This document shows, piece after piece, positions 9,100 through 18,857 of a stretch of 64,000 nucleotides of DNA (the stretch's first letter is position 1; each line of letters opens with the position of its first letter). The translations under genes were made by a program, and so were the position numbers. This DNA comes from CAIKBL01 sp964555355. GTDB lineage: Bacteria; Pseudomonadota; Gammaproteobacteria; Ga0077536. The stretch covers positions 1 to 64,000 of the forward strand of contig CAZKRY010000001.1 in assembly GCA_964555355.1 (NCBI GenBank), written 5' to 3'. The notes beneath the pieces are model-generated. The model did no database searches, had not been told where the DNA came from, and worked only from the letters and a program-made list of their open reading frames with translations.

Positions 9100-9108
9100 G
9101 CGCTTTGA

Positions 9109-9564
9109 TCAGGACAGAATGAACAGCGGTTGTTCAAACTCCACCGGCTGTCCGTTCTCAACCAAAATGGAAACCACCGTGCCGGCGCGATCGGCTTCGA
9201 TCGGATTCATGATTTTCATCGCTTCGATAATGCACAGCGTGTCGCCCACTTTGACCGTCTGGCCTATCTTGATAAACGGCGCGCTGTCGGGTGAGGGCGC
9301 TGAGTAATACGTGCCGACCATGGGCGATGTGATGACCTGACCATCCGGCATCGTGGCCACGGGTGCTGCCGGAGGCGCAGCGACTGGCGCAGGAGCATGC
9401 ACGGGAGTAGATGGGGGTGGTGCGTACACCGCGTGCGCCATTTGCATCCCAGCCGGCATACCGCGGCTGATGCGGACGGACTCTTCGCCTTCCTTAATCT
9501 CAATTTCGGCGACGCCGGATTCTTCTAATAACTCGATGAGTTTTTTGACTTTGCGTAGGTCCAT
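9109..9564 (-). CDS. accB: Biotin carboxyl carrier protein of acetyl-CoA carboxylase
   Basis: Carries the carboxylated biotin between AccC and the carboxyltransferase. The 151-residue protein has an N-terminal helical part (MDLRKVKKLIELLEE), a Pro/Ala-rich linker (about 48-75) and a biotinyl domain with the modified Lys117 in EAMKIMNPI. The ATG at 9564 matches the family N-terminus; an upstream extension into aroQ in another frame was rejected. aroQ ends 28 bases upstream. Confidence 0.96.
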   Translation of the reverse strand: MDLRKVKKLIELLEESGVAEIEIKEGEESVRISRGMPAGMQMAHAVYAPPPSTPVHAPAPVAAPPAAPVATMPDGQVITSPMVGTYYSAPSPDSAPFIKIGQTVKVGDTLCIIEAMKIMNPIEADRAGTVVSILVENGQPVEFEQPLFILS

Positions 9565-9592
9565 GGATGTCTCTATTGGTTCGTCAGCAACA

Positions 9593-10039
9593 TCAGGGGC
9601 ATGTGGCGAGCTTGGCCACCGCCGCGCTGATCGCAAATTCATAGCCTTGCCCGCCAAGACCGGCGATTACACCAGCCGCAATGTCGGACAAATACGAATG
9701 TCGGCGGAACGGCTCGCGCGCGTGAACGTTCGACAAGTGCACTTCGATAAAGGGGATCGCCACCGCCAATAGCGCGTCGCGAAGCGCAATGCTGGTGTGG
9801 GTGAATGCCGCCGGATTGATCACGATAAAGGCGATTTGGTCCTTTTTGGCGGCATGGATGCGCTCAATGAGCGCATGTTCGGCATTACTCTGAAAGCAGA
9901 CTAGACGGTGGCCAAGGGTCTTGGCATGTGCCGTGGCGCGCGCTTCGAGTTCGGCCAAGGTGGCGCGGCCGTATTTCTCCGGCTCTCGCTCACCGAGCAA
10001 ATTGAGATTAGGGCCGTTGATTAACAGTAGGGTCGCCAC
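9593..10039 (-). CDS. aroQ: 3-dehydroquinate dehydratase, type II
   Basis: Third step of the shikimate pathway: dehydration of 3-dehydroquinate. The 148-residue protein has LLINGPNLNLLGEREPEKYG, including the catalytic Tyr23, then NPAAFTHTS and IEVHLSNVHAREPFR with His101. I take the GTG at 10039 as the start: it follows GAGAGG by six bases and gives the usual type II length; the longer frame from 10075 adds residues absent from the family. It precedes accB, an order seen in many beta/gammaproteobacteria. Confidence 0.95.
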   Translation of the reverse strand: MATLLLINGPNLNLLGEREPEKYGRATLAELEARATAHAKTLGHRLVCFQSNAEHALIERIHAAKKDQIAFIVINPAAFTHTSIALRDALLAVAIPFIEVHLSNVHAREPFRRHSYLSDIAAGVIAGLGGQGYEFAISAAVAKLATCP

Positions 10040-10138
10040 GTTTCGCCTCTCGCCGATACTTGCGGCGGCGCGCAACGTAACACAGCATTTAGGGAGTTGC
10101 GAGCGAGATAGCGACCGTTCAGCGCCAATGCCGGATGT

Positions 10139-10729
10139 TTAGCGTGCAGCTTGTTGTGCGCTCGGCGCCCCAAGCGCGACCTCAAGCACCTTCCGCGCGG
10201 CAGATTCGTGCCATTCGCCCTGATGGGTGTGCAGGATTTGCCCGTCCCGCCCGAACACCACCGTATATGGCAACGCGCCGATTTGATTGCCGAGCCCCTG
10301 CATCAGTTGTGAGACCTCGTCCTCGCCTGCCAATACCGGGTAGTTCACGCCGCGCTCTTGGGCAAATTTGCCCGCCGCTTGGGGGTCGTCAAGGGCGATC
10401 CCGACGAATTGCAGGCCCCGGGACCCGAGTTCGTTTTGCAATTGGATGAATACCGGGATCTCCACCACACAGGGCGGGCACCAAGTCGCCCAGAAATTGA
10501 CGACTAGGATTTTCCCGCTCCATTCGGTAAGCGAGTGCTCACGGCCTTCGAGATCCTTGATACGGATGTCGTTGTCGGCCACCTGTCGCATAGCAGCCGG
10601 TGGGGCGTCCGGCGCTGCGGTAGCCAGCATTGTCACGGGCTCAGCTTCTCGCGTTGAGAATTTAAATCCGGCAAAGGCTGAAGCGCTCGCGACGGCGAGC
10701 ACCAAGGCGGTGGTTTTCCAATCGGTCAT
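10139..10729 (-). CDS. TlpA/ResA-like thiol:disulfide oxidoreductase
   Basis: A 196-residue thioredoxin-fold protein anchored by an N-terminal hydrophobic segment (about 7-22). The active site is Cys84-Pro-Pro-Cys87 in FWATWCPPCVVEIP. It probably reduces disulfides in periplasmic proteins, for example during cytochrome c or CuA maturation. Its start lies 4 bases after the stop of dsbD, the membrane reductase that supplies such proteins with electrons, which supports a shared pathway. The exact client is unknown. Confidence 0.9.
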   Translation of the reverse strand: MTDWKTTALVLAVASASAFAGFKFSTREAEPVTMLATAAPDAPPAAMRQVADNDIRIKDLEGREHSLTEWSGKILVVNFWATWCPPCVVEIPVFIQLQNELGSRGLQFVGIALDDPQAAGKFAQERGVNYPVLAGEDEVSQLMQGLGNQIGALPYTVVFGRDGQILHTHQGEWHESAARKVLEVALGAPSAQQAAR

Positions 10730-10733
10730 TGAT

Positions 10734-12563
10734 TTAAGGCGAATATGCGGCGGCTAACAGCGCGCCAAAGTCTTGCGGGCCAAGGTAGCCAATTAGCCGG
10801 TGGCTCCGGAGTTCTTCACCCTCCGGATTGAAGAACAGTACGGCCGGCGGGCCGACCAAACCGAACTGCTGTAGTAACGCGTTATCGTCTGCATCCGAGG
10901 CGGTTAAATCGGCACGCAGCAACACGAAATCCCGCAGGACTTGCTGGATCCCCGGATCGGTAAAGGTATTGCGTTCCAAGCGCTTACACTCGATACACCA
11001 ATCGGCGTAAAAATCGAGGAGCACCGGGCTACCTTGCGCTTGGGCGGCCGCCAAGGCGAGTTCGACTTGGGCCGGGCCTTTAACTGATTGGAAGCTTGGA
11101 TGTTGCGTGGCCGCATACGCTTGCTTGGACCCAGCGAGTGGCGCAAGTGGCTTCAGAGGATCTTCCGCGCCGGCGGCCGCGCCGACGATGAGCACCACGC
11201 CATAACAGAGTAGTGCGAGTCCGATGCCTTTCCAAAAGCGCTGCCAGCCACTCGCCGCATCACGCAGCGGTTCCAAGGCGCCTAAATAGATGGCTGTCCC
11301 AATTAACAGCACCGCCCACAGTGCGAGCGTCGCGGCGGGAGGAATGAGACGCTCGAGGAACCAAATGGCGAGGCCCAAAAATACCACGCCAAACACATAC
11401 TTAACCGTTTCCATCCAGGCACCGGCGCGAGGCAGCAAGCGACCGGCGGACGCACCCAGGACGAGCAGCGGAAGGCCCATGCCTAAACCCAGCGCGAACA
11501 ACGCGACACCGCCAGTCAGCGGGCTGCCTTCATGGCTCAAGTAAAGCAACGCCGCCGCGAGGGGCGGCGCTACACAGGGTCCAACGATGACCGCCGACAA
11601 TGCGCCCATCGCGGCCACGCCGAATAAGCTACCGCTGCCTTGTTTCCGGCTATGCGCATCCACTCGCGCCTGCAAAAAGGCCGGGACCTGCAGATGAAAA
11701 AACCCGAACATCGAAAGCGCCAGCGCCACAAACAACAGGCTAAATCCAACCAGCACAAAGGGATGTTGAAACAAAGCTTGGAGATTGCGGCCGGCGAGAC
11801 CGGCCGCCACGCCCACTGCGGCGTATGTCGTCGCCATCGCGAGTACGTAGATAAGAGCAAGCGAAAAACTACGCGCGGCCGTGATGGGCTGCCGCTGGCC
11901 GACGATGATGCCGGACAAGATCGGCAACATCGGAAACACACAAGGGGTCAGGGCGAGCGCAAGTCCCGCGAGCAGAAACCAGCCGACCACGCCGACTAAC
12001 GACTTACGACCGAGATCGGCGGCCAAACGGTCGCTTAAGGACATGCCCACTGGCGTTGCCGCGGCAACTGGGGGGGCTAACGGCATCGCAGAGGAAGAAG
12101 CTTGTGTGGCGAGCGCCAAGACCTTCTTGATCGGTGGATAACAAATGCCGTCTTCCGCGCAACCTTGATAAGTGATTCTGATGGAAGGGTTTGCTGCGTT
12201 CGCCAGCGTGACGGGCACATCGAAGCCAAAATTGCCGCGGAAAATCTGCACCCGGCCGAACTCGGCATCGTCCTTGTTTTCACTCGGTGGCAAGGTGGGC
12301 AATTCGGCCTTCACGCCGGGCGCGGGTTCTACCTTAAAGCGGTCGCGATAGAGGTAATAACCCGGCGCGATCTGCCATTTGAGCGCGAGCGTTTCGCCAC
12401 GTAACTCGTGGCTAAACACAAACGCTTCGTCGCCCGGTAGAAACTCGCGCGTGGCCGTACGTTCGCCGCTCGATAACTCATCGAGCCGATCGAGCACCCC
12501 GCCCGCCCACACCGGGGCGGCGAGCAGTAGCCACAACGCTAAGCAACTGAATCGATTAACCAT
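10734..12563 (-). CDS. dsbD: Thiol:disulfide interchange protein DsbD
   Basis: Transfers electrons from cytoplasmic thioredoxin across the inner membrane to periplasmic thiol proteins. The 609-residue protein has a signal peptide (1-20), a periplasmic alpha domain with Cys135 and Cys141 (QGCAEDGICYPP), a central domain of about eight transmembrane helices with TPCVFPMLPIL and VGPCVAPPLA, and a C-terminal thioredoxin-like domain with Cys-x-x-Cys in DWCIECKRLE. All three cysteine pairs are present. The start overlaps the cutA end by 25 bases, and the TlpA-like gene follows at once. Confidence 0.96.
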   Translation of the reverse strand: MVNRFSCLALWLLLAAPVWAGGVLDRLDELSSGERTATREFLPGDEAFVFSHELRGETLALKWQIAPGYYLYRDRFKVEPAPGVKAELPTLPPSENKDDAEFGRVQIFRGNFGFDVPVTLANAANPSIRITYQGCAEDGICYPPIKKVLALATQASSSAMPLAPPVAAATPVGMSLSDRLAADLGRKSLVGVVGWFLLAGLALALTPCVFPMLPILSGIIVGQRQPITAARSFSLALIYVLAMATTYAAVGVAAGLAGRNLQALFQHPFVLVGFSLLFVALALSMFGFFHLQVPAFLQARVDAHSRKQGSGSLFGVAAMGALSAVIVGPCVAPPLAAALLYLSHEGSPLTGGVALFALGLGMGLPLLVLGASAGRLLPRAGAWMETVKYVFGVVFLGLAIWFLERLIPPAATLALWAVLLIGTAIYLGALEPLRDAASGWQRFWKGIGLALLCYGVVLIVGAAAGAEDPLKPLAPLAGSKQAYAATQHPSFQSVKGPAQVELALAAAQAQGSPVLLDFYADWCIECKRLERNTFTDPGIQQVLRDFVLLRADLTASDADDNALLQQFGLVGPPAVLFFNPEGEELRSHRLIGYLGPQDFGALLAAAYSP

Positions 12564-12856
12564 GAGAGATATGCAGGTAACCCTTGTTCCACACTGACCG
12601 CGATAAGCTCCGGGAGTTCATACGGGTGTTCGGCGCGCAGCAAGTCCTCGACTGAGGAGTAGGCCGCTGCCGTCGTTTTAATCAGCAGCAAGACCTCTTC
12701 TTCTTCCTGCACCTCGCCCTGCCAGCGATATACCGAGGTGATTTGCGGCAACAGATTGACGCAGGCCACTAGGCGACGCTCGACCAAACCACGCGCGAGG
12801 CGCCGCGCCACTTCCAGATCCGGGCAGGTGCAGAAACATACTCGAATATCCGTCAC
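12539..12856 (-). CDS. cutA: Divalent-cation tolerance protein CutA
   Basis: A 105-residue trimeric ferredoxin-like-fold protein. CutA proteins are linked to copper tolerance, but their molecular role is unsettled. Family features visible are the N-terminal CTCPDLEVARRLARGLVERRLVACVNLLP, the YRWQGEVQEEEEVLLLIKT strand and the C-terminal HPYELPELIAVSVEQGLPAYLSWL. Its 3' end overlaps dsbD by 25 bases, the cutA-dsbD pairing common in proteobacteria. Confidence 0.95.
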   Translation of the reverse strand: MTDIRVCFCTCPDLEVARRLARGLVERRLVACVNLLPQITSVYRWQGEVQEEEEVLLLIKTTAAAYSSVEDLLRAEHPYELPELIAVSVEQGLPAYLSWLIDSVA

Positions 12857-12914
12857 GGCTTTTTGGTCTCGTGCTTACGGGCAATTACGGGCGAATCGGT
12901 GATTTCGATGCAGC

Positions 12915-14066
12915 TTACAACGCCACCAGCCGCGCCGCGCCCTGTTCGAGCGTCGCATCCTGTTTACAGAAACAAAACCGGATGTAGCGCTGCGCCGGCG
13001 GCTCGGCGTAGAACACCGACATCGGGATTGCCGCCACCCCTTTTTCGATCGTCATCCAACGTACGAAATCGACGTCCGGCAGATCGCTAATAGCACTGTA
13101 ATCCGCCAGTTGAAAGAACGTTCCGGCGGAGGGCGTCACGCGAAAGCGCGATCCTTCAAGCGCACGATTGAATAGATCGCGTTTGCGTTGATAAAACATC
13201 GGTAGCTCGTCGAGATGCTCGGGGTGGGCGCGCATGAAGTCGGCGAGCCCCAGCTGGATCGGCGTAATCCCAACAAACGTGACGAACTGATGCACACGCC
13301 GCAGTTCCTGCGTCAACGCGGGCGGTGCCACGCAGTAACCTGTTTTCCAGCCGGTGACGTGATAAGTCTTGCCGAACGACGACACCACGAAAGCACGCGC
13401 GGCGAGGCCAGGGTACCGCAGCACGCTTTCATGCCGCGCACCGTCAAACACCAAATGCTCGTAGACCTCATCGGCGCAAACCAAGAGGTTATGCCGTTCG
13501 GCCAAGCGTTCGAGTTCCAGCAAATCCGCCCGGTCCATGACCGTGCCGGTCGGGTTGTGCGGTGAATTCACCATGATGAGGCGCGTGCGCTTGGAGATGG
13601 CCGCCGCGACGCGCTGCCAATCGATTCTGTAAGTGGGAGGCGCGAGCGGAAGCCGCACCGGGATACTCCCGGCAAGGGTCACCGCCGGTTCGTAACTGTC
13701 GTACGCGGGGTCGAACATGATGACTTCGTCACCCGGCCGGCACACCGCGGTGACCACGCAGTAAATCGCTTCCGTGGCACCCGGGGTCACGGTAATTTCC
13801 GTTTCTGGCGAGACCTTGGCGCCATACAGTCGCTGGATTTTTTCCGCCACGGCCTCGCGCAGCGGCAATACGCCGGCCATCGGCGGATACTGATTGAAGC
13901 CAGTATCGAGGTAGTGTTTGACCCGCTCCTTGAGCGCTGAGGGGCCATCGTAGTCCGGAAAGCCCTGACTCAAATTAATCGCGCGATGTTCGGCGGCCAG
14001 CGCCGACATGACCGTAAAGATCGTGGTCCCGACATGCGGGAGCTTGCTGTTAAGATGAAAACTCAT
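12915..14066 (-). CDS. PLP-dependent aminotransferase (methionine/kynurenine type)
   Basis: A 383-residue class I/II fold-type I aminotransferase. It resembles the YbdL / kynurenine aminotransferase III group: AINLSQGFPDYDGP near residue 30, NSPHNPTG, CADEVYEHLVFD and the PLP-binding lysine in SSFGKTYHVTGWKTGY. Likely substrates are methionine or aromatic amino acids with a 2-oxo acid, but specificity cannot be read from sequence. The ATG at 14066 starts MSFHLNSKLP; a 74-residue upstream extension crosses the divergent glnE promoter region and was dropped. It is divergent from glnE. Confidence 0.9.
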   Translation of the reverse strand: MSFHLNSKLPHVGTTIFTVMSALAAEHRAINLSQGFPDYDGPSALKERVKHYLDTGFNQYPPMAGVLPLREAVAEKIQRLYGAKVSPETEITVTPGATEAIYCVVTAVCRPGDEVIMFDPAYDSYEPAVTLAGSIPVRLPLAPPTYRIDWQRVAAAISKRTRLIMVNSPHNPTGTVMDRADLLELERLAERHNLLVCADEVYEHLVFDGARHESVLRYPGLAARAFVVSSFGKTYHVTGWKTGYCVAPPALTQELRRVHQFVTFVGITPIQLGLADFMRAHPEHLDELPMFYQRKRDLFNRALEGSRFRVTPSAGTFFQLADYSAISDLPDVDFVRWMTIEKGVAAIPMSVFYAEPPAQRYIRFCFCKQDATLEQGAARLVAL

Positions 14067-14143
14067 GAGCGCATTATCGTGAATGTTGTGACCTCCCCCA
14101 AGCGCCAACTGCGCGGCCCGCATTGCATCACCCGTTAGGACCG

Positions 14144-16999
14144 ATGCATCTAAGGGTGGACATTCCGTTAACCGATGACTCCCTGCGGGACGCAGCGATG
14201 CTCGCCGTTGCCCACTTTCGCACGGCACTCGCGACGCAAAACACGCCGTTCCCGGCGTTCCCGTTGCTGGAGGCGGTGTTCGCGGCAAGCCCTTTTGTCG
14301 CCGGTTACGCGGCGCGTGAGTCCCGTGTCTTTGCCGACTTGCTCGGCAGGGACTTGGCCGAGACTCGGCAAAAGCACGATTACCGCGAAGCGCTGCTCAA
14401 GCAACTACCGAGCACGCCGTCGGAAGACGAATTGCGACAGCGATTACGGCAATTCCGGCACCGCGAATTGGTGCGTATCGCGGTGCGCGACCTGTGCGGA
14501 CTCGCCTCGCTCGATGAGGTGCTGCAAGAGCTCTCCGGTTTAGCCGATGCGTTGGTCGGGGTCGCTGCGTTTATGCTACAGGCGCTACTCGTCCCACGTT
14601 ATGGCACGCCGGTCGATGAGCAGGGGGAGCCGGTGTCGCTCTTGGTGCTCGCCATGGGCAAACTTGGCGGATCTGAGCTCAATTTTTCATCCGACATAGA
14701 TTTGATTTTTTTGTACCGCGCGAACGGCGATACCACGGGCGCTTCACGGTCGATCGCCAATCAAGAATTTTTCGACCGCCTCGGCCGCAAGCTCATCAAT
14801 TGCCTGAATGACACCACGGCGGACGGTTTCGTTTATCGCGTTGATATGCGCCTGCGGCCATTTGGTGACAGTGGTGCGCTCACCTCAAGCTTCGGCGCAC
14901 TTGAACACTACTACCAGGTGCACGGCCGGGATTGGGAGCGTTACGCGCTCATCAAAGGTCGCGTGATCGACGGCGATCCGCGCGACCTCGTACAACTGGA
15001 AGCCATTACGCGCCCTTTCGTCTATCGTCGTTATCTCGACTTTGGCGCGCTGGAAGCGGTGCGCGATATGAAGGCGCTCATCAACGCCGAGGTCGCCAAA
15101 TTCGGCCTCGAACACGATATCAAGCGCGGCGCCGGCGGTATCCGTGAGATTGAGTTCATCGGCCAGATGTTTCAGTTGATTCGCGGCGGGCGTGAACCGC
15201 GTTTGCGCCAGCGTGGCATTGTGCCGGTACTCGAAGTCTGCGCCGAACTCGGCGTGCTGAGTGGCGAAGAGAAAACCGCGCTGATTGCTGCCTATCGCTT
15301 CTTGCGGGTGACCGAACACCGCTTGCAGCAGGTGCATGATACGCAAACTCAGCGCCTGCCATTGACGGGAAGCGAGCAAGCACGGCTCGCGTATGGCTTG
15401 GGGTTTGGTACTTGGGATGAGTTTTTCGCGGTACTCGAGGACCATCGTGCGCGCGTGCGCACGTGCTTTGGTGCATTGTTAAGTTCCGGCGAAGAAACCG
15501 CCCCGGTGAGCGGTACCGGGCCTTCGTTATGGCAGCCGGAACTCGATCTGGATTCGACCCAAGAATTACTCGCAGTCGCCGGTTTTCAAGATATCGCGCG
15601 CGCCAATGAAGTGCTTCATTCGCTCAAAGATCCGCGTTTTCTCGGTCGTTTGAGCGGGGACGCACGCAACCGACTCGACCGTTTGATGCCGCCGCTGGTC
15701 GCCGCGTGCGCCGCGCGCACGGACGGCGCCACCACGCTTGCACGCCTGGCGGAACTCATCCGCGCGATCGCGCGGCGTTCGGTGTATATCGCGCTCTTGG
15801 CCGATAATCGCAATGCGCTCACGCGGTTAGTCGATCTGTGCCAAGCAAGTCCGTGGATCGCGCGTGAACTCACATTAGCGCCGGTCTTGCTCGATGAATT
15901 GCTCGATGGCCGTAATTTGTTTTCACCGCCGTCGCGGTCCCGTCTCGAGCGCACGCTGGATGAAGCATTGGAAAATTCGGCCGAGGACGGCTTGGAACGC
16001 GTGATGGATGTTTTGCGCGTCTTCAAACATCAACAAGTATTACGGGTGGCGGCGAGCGATTTGACGGCCGCGCTGCCGATCGCGGAGGTAAGCAATCATC
16101 TGACGTTCATCGCGGAGGTCTTGATCGATCGCGCCCGCGCGCTCGCCTGGGCCGAACTTATCGCCAAGCATGGCCGTCCACGCTGCGGTAAACGGGCGGC
16201 AGGTTTCGCCGTGATCGCGTACGGCAAACTAGGTGGCCTCGAACTCGGGTACGGCTCGGATCTCGACTTGGTGTTCGTGCACGACAGTCACGGCGAGCAC
16301 CAGCAAACCGATGGTGCGAAGCCGCTCGCCAACGATGTGTTTTTTACTCGACTTGCGCAACGCATTATTCACTTGCTCGCCACCCGCACGGGCGCCGGTA
16401 CGGCCTACGAATTGGATGTGCGCCTGCGCCCGAGCGGCGCCGCCGGGTTATTAGTGACATCACTGCATGCGTTTGCGGAATATCAGGCAACGGAAGCTTG
16501 GACCTGGGAACGCCAGGCGCTCGTCCGCGCGCGCCCCGTGGCCGGCAGCCTGGAAGCGGGCGCCCGCTTTGAGGCGATCCGACGCGGCGTTCTCCGCACG
16601 CCCCGCGAAGCCCATACCTTGCGGCACGAAATCGCCGACATGCGCGAGAAGATGCGCCGGCAACTCGACCGCTCGACCGGTGAGACCTTCGATCTCAAAC
16701 AAGGAAACGGCGGTATTACCGATATTGAATTTATGGTGCAATACGCCGTATTGCGCTGGGCAAACCGCCACCACGTTTTAAGCGCCTATACCGACAACTT
16801 GCGGTTGCTCGATCTGATCGCCGATCTCGGATTGATTCCCCGTGCCGATTGCGATCTGCTACGCGACGCTTATTTTGCGTATCGCGCCGAAGTACACCGT
16901 TGCGCGCTGCAGGAAATCGACGGCCTGGTCGAGGCTTCGAAATACCTACCGGAACGGCGCGCCGTTGCCGCAGTGTGGGCGCGCGTGATGCAAGTTTAG
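14144..16999 (+). CDS. glnE: Bifunctional glutamine synthetase adenylyltransferase/deadenylase
   Basis: Adds AMP to and removes it from glutamine synthetase in response to PII state, tuning nitrogen assimilation. The 951-residue protein has two nucleotidyltransferase domains, each with the G-x-x-SD-x-DL signature: GKLGGSELNFSSDIDLIF near residue 171 and GKLGGLELGYGSDLDLVF near 691, joined by the regulatory linker. The ATG at 14144 follows TTAGGA; a TTG at 14123 is an alternative. Length is as in E. coli GlnE. ilvE follows 17 bases later. Confidence 0.95.
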   Translation: MHLRVDIPLTDDSLRDAAMLAVAHFRTALATQNTPFPAFPLLEAVFAASPFVAGYAARESRVFADLLGRDLAETRQKHDYREALLKQLPSTPSEDELRQRLRQFRHRELVRIAVRDLCGLASLDEVLQELSGLADALVGVAAFMLQALLVPRYGTPVDEQGEPVSLLVLAMGKLGGSELNFSSDIDLIFLYRANGDTTGASRSIANQEFFDRLGRKLINCLNDTTADGFVYRVDMRLRPFGDSGALTSSFGALEHYYQVHGRDWERYALIKGRVIDGDPRDLVQLEAITRPFVYRRYLDFGALEAVRDMKALINAEVAKFGLEHDIKRGAGGIREIEFIGQMFQLIRGGREPRLRQRGIVPVLEVCAELGVLSGEEKTALIAAYRFLRVTEHRLQQVHDTQTQRLPLTGSEQARLAYGLGFGTWDEFFAVLEDHRARVRTCFGALLSSGEETAPVSGTGPSLWQPELDLDSTQELLAVAGFQDIARANEVLHSLKDPRFLGRLSGDARNRLDRLMPPLVAACAARTDGATTLARLAELIRAIARRSVYIALLADNRNALTRLVDLCQASPWIARELTLAPVLLDELLDGRNLFSPPSRSRLERTLDEALENSAEDGLERVMDVLRVFKHQQVLRVAASDLTAALPIAEVSNHLTFIAEVLIDRARALAWAELIAKHGRPRCGKRAAGFAVIAYGKLGGLELGYGSDLDLVFVHDSHGEHQQTDGAKPLANDVFFTRLAQRIIHLLATRTGAGTAYELDVRLRPSGAAGLLVTSLHAFAEYQATEAWTWERQALVRARPVAGSLEAGARFEAIRRGVLRTPREAHTLRHEIADMREKMRRQLDRSTGETFDLKQGNGGITDIEFMVQYAVLRWANRHHVLSAYTDNLRLLDLIADLGLIPRADCDLLRDAYFAYRAEVHRCALQEIDGLVEASKYLPERRAVAAVWARVMQV

Positions 17000-17016
17000 A
17001 CAATGAGGAGACGATT

Positions 17017-17940
17017 ATGAGTTACGCCGATCGCGATGGCGTTATTTGGATGGATGGCAAGATGGTCGATTGGCGCGCGGCCAACACGCACGTGCTGACG
17101 CATTCCTTGCATTACGCGACCGGCGCGTTCGAAGGCATTCGTGCCTACCAGACCGCGCGCGGGACGGCGATCTTCCGACTGGATGAACACATCAATCGGT
17201 TGTTCGAAAGCACGCATATTCTCGGCATGAAAATGCCTTTCGACCGCCGCGCCGTGGCACAGGCCTGCATCGACTGCGTGAAGCAGAACAAGCTTGATAG
17301 CGCCTACATTCGCCCACTCGCCTATTACGGCTCGGAAGGCATGGGCCTCCATGCTTCCTCGTTATCGGTGCACATTGCAGTGGCGGCATGGTTCTGGGGC
17401 GCTTATTTGGGTGGTGACGCGTTGGAAAAGGGGATCCGCATCAAGACATCGACCTTTACGCGCAGCCATGTCAACAGCGTGTTTGCCAAAGCCAAGGCCA
17501 CCGGCAATTACCTCAATTCGATTTTAGCGCTGCAAGAAGTCGCCAAAGACGGATACGACGAGGCGCTACTGCTCGATCATGAAGGCATGGTGGCGGAAGG
17601 CAGCGGCGAAAATATCTTCATGGTGCGTAACGGTGTTTTGTTTACGCCAGATCCGGCTTGCGCGCTGGAAGGCATCACGCGCGATACGGTCATGCGGATC
17701 GCACGCGAGGAAGGCATCACCGTGGTTGAAAAACGCATTACGCGCGACGCGTTGTACATTGCGGATGAAGTATTTTTCACCGGCACTGCCGCTGAAGTGA
17801 CACCGATCCGGGAACTCGACAACCGGGAAATTGGTAATGGCCGGCCGGGGCCTATCACGCTACGCCTGCAGCGCGCCTATCTCGACACCGTGCAAGGCAA
17901 GCGCGCGTGTCCTGCCGAGTGGCTGACGCTGTGTAATTGA
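17017..17940 (+). CDS. ilvE: Branched-chain amino acid aminotransferase
   Basis: Last step of valine, leucine and isoleucine synthesis, using glutamate as amino donor. The 307-residue class IV PLP enzyme starts MSYADRDGVIWMDGKMVDW and has THSLHYATGAFEGIRAY (28-44), the PLP lysine Lys160 in FAKAKATGNYLNS, EGSGENIF and TRDTVMRIA. The ATG follows GAGGAG by 7 bases. It lies 17 bases after glnE, a conserved neighbourhood. The stop overlaps the next gene's TTG start. Confidence 0.96.
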   Translation: MSYADRDGVIWMDGKMVDWRAANTHVLTHSLHYATGAFEGIRAYQTARGTAIFRLDEHINRLFESTHILGMKMPFDRRAVAQACIDCVKQNKLDSAYIRPLAYYGSEGMGLHASSLSVHIAVAAWFWGAYLGGDALEKGIRIKTSTFTRSHVNSVFAKAKATGNYLNSILALQEVAKDGYDEALLLDHEGMVAEGSGENIFMVRNGVLFTPDPACALEGITRDTVMRIAREEGITVVEKRITRDALYIADEVFFTGTAAEVTPIRELDNREIGNGRPGPITLRLQRAYLDTVQGKRACPAEWLTLCN

Positions 17941-18854
17941 GTCGGGTGAGCGTACCTTGCGTCGTCTGGCGCTTGCTCGACGGCAAAGCCGGTCACGAAC
18001 GACAAACCGCCGGTCTGGTGCAAGCGCTCGCGCGTTTGCGCGAGACATCGGTGCATGAGTTCCTTACCGCCGAGCTACCTCTTCCCCTTTGGCAGTGGTG
18101 GCGCAAAAATTTCCCTAAACCGCCGCTAGTTCCCCCGCCTTCGTTGATCGTGGGCGCCGGTCGCGCCTGCCAGCTGCCGCTGCTCGCCGCGCGCCGCACC
18201 TGGGGCGGACGAGCGGTGTATTGCATGAAACCCGTGCTTCCCACGCGCTGGTTCGATCTATGTTTGATCCCGGCACACGATTTGCCGCCGCGCGCGGCGC
18301 ATATTGAAGTCACCGCCGGGGTCTTAAACGATCTCGCGCCCCCGGTGGCGGGTGAACGAACGCGCACGTTGGTTTTGGTTGGAGGGCCTTCGCGACATCA
18401 CGCGTGGGATGAGAAGGGCTTGTTGCAGCAAGTGGCGTCGCTCGTTTTTGGCAGCAAGACCCGTGACATCGTTATCGCCGACTCGCGGCGCACGCCGGCC
18501 ACGACGTCGGCCAAATTAAGCGACTTCGTGCGCGATGGCGTGGAATTTAAGCGCCACACGGATGTTTCCTCCGACTGGCTGCGCGATGCCTTGTACCACG
18601 CGCGCGCCGCGTGGATCAGCGCGGACAGCATGTCGATGCTGTTCGAGGCGTTGACCGCAGGCGCCGGGGTCGGCGTGCTCGCGGTACCGGCGCGCCAATC
18701 CGATCGCATTACGCGCGTCGCCGACAGCTTAATCGCCGAAGGTAAAGCCGTCTCGCTACAAGCTTGGTTAAGCGGCGTCGAGCCGCAAGCGCTCGCGACG
18801 CCACTGGCCGAAGCCGCGCGGTGCGCGAGACTCATCGCCGAGCGTTGGTTGTAG
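17937..18854 (+). CDS. ELM1/GtrOC1-like family protein (DUF1022)
   Basis: A 305-residue member of the family related to mitochondrial fission ELM1, found in proteobacteria near LPS genes and thought to have a GT-B-like glycosyltransferase fold. Characteristic stretches are WRLLDGKAGHERQTAGL at the N-terminus, GGPSRHHAWDEKGL in the middle, and a C-terminal DALYHARAAWISADSMSMLFEA. The TTG at 17937 overlaps the ilvE stop by four bases; the GTG at 17946 is an alternative. It is tightly linked to ilvE upstream and the GT4 gene downstream. Its biochemical role is unknown; a surface-glycan role is inferred from context. Confidence 0.8.
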   Translation: MSRVSVPCVVWRLLDGKAGHERQTAGLVQALARLRETSVHEFLTAELPLPLWQWWRKNFPKPPLVPPPSLIVGAGRACQLPLLAARRTWGGRAVYCMKPVLPTRWFDLCLIPAHDLPPRAAHIEVTAGVLNDLAPPVAGERTRTLVLVGGPSRHHAWDEKGLLQQVASLVFGSKTRDIVIADSRRTPATTSAKLSDFVRDGVEFKRHTDVSSDWLRDALYHARAAWISADSMSMLFEALTAGAGVGVLAVPARQSDRITRVADSLIAEGKAVSLQAWLSGVEPQALATPLAEAARCARLIAERWL

Positions 18855-18857
18855 CCG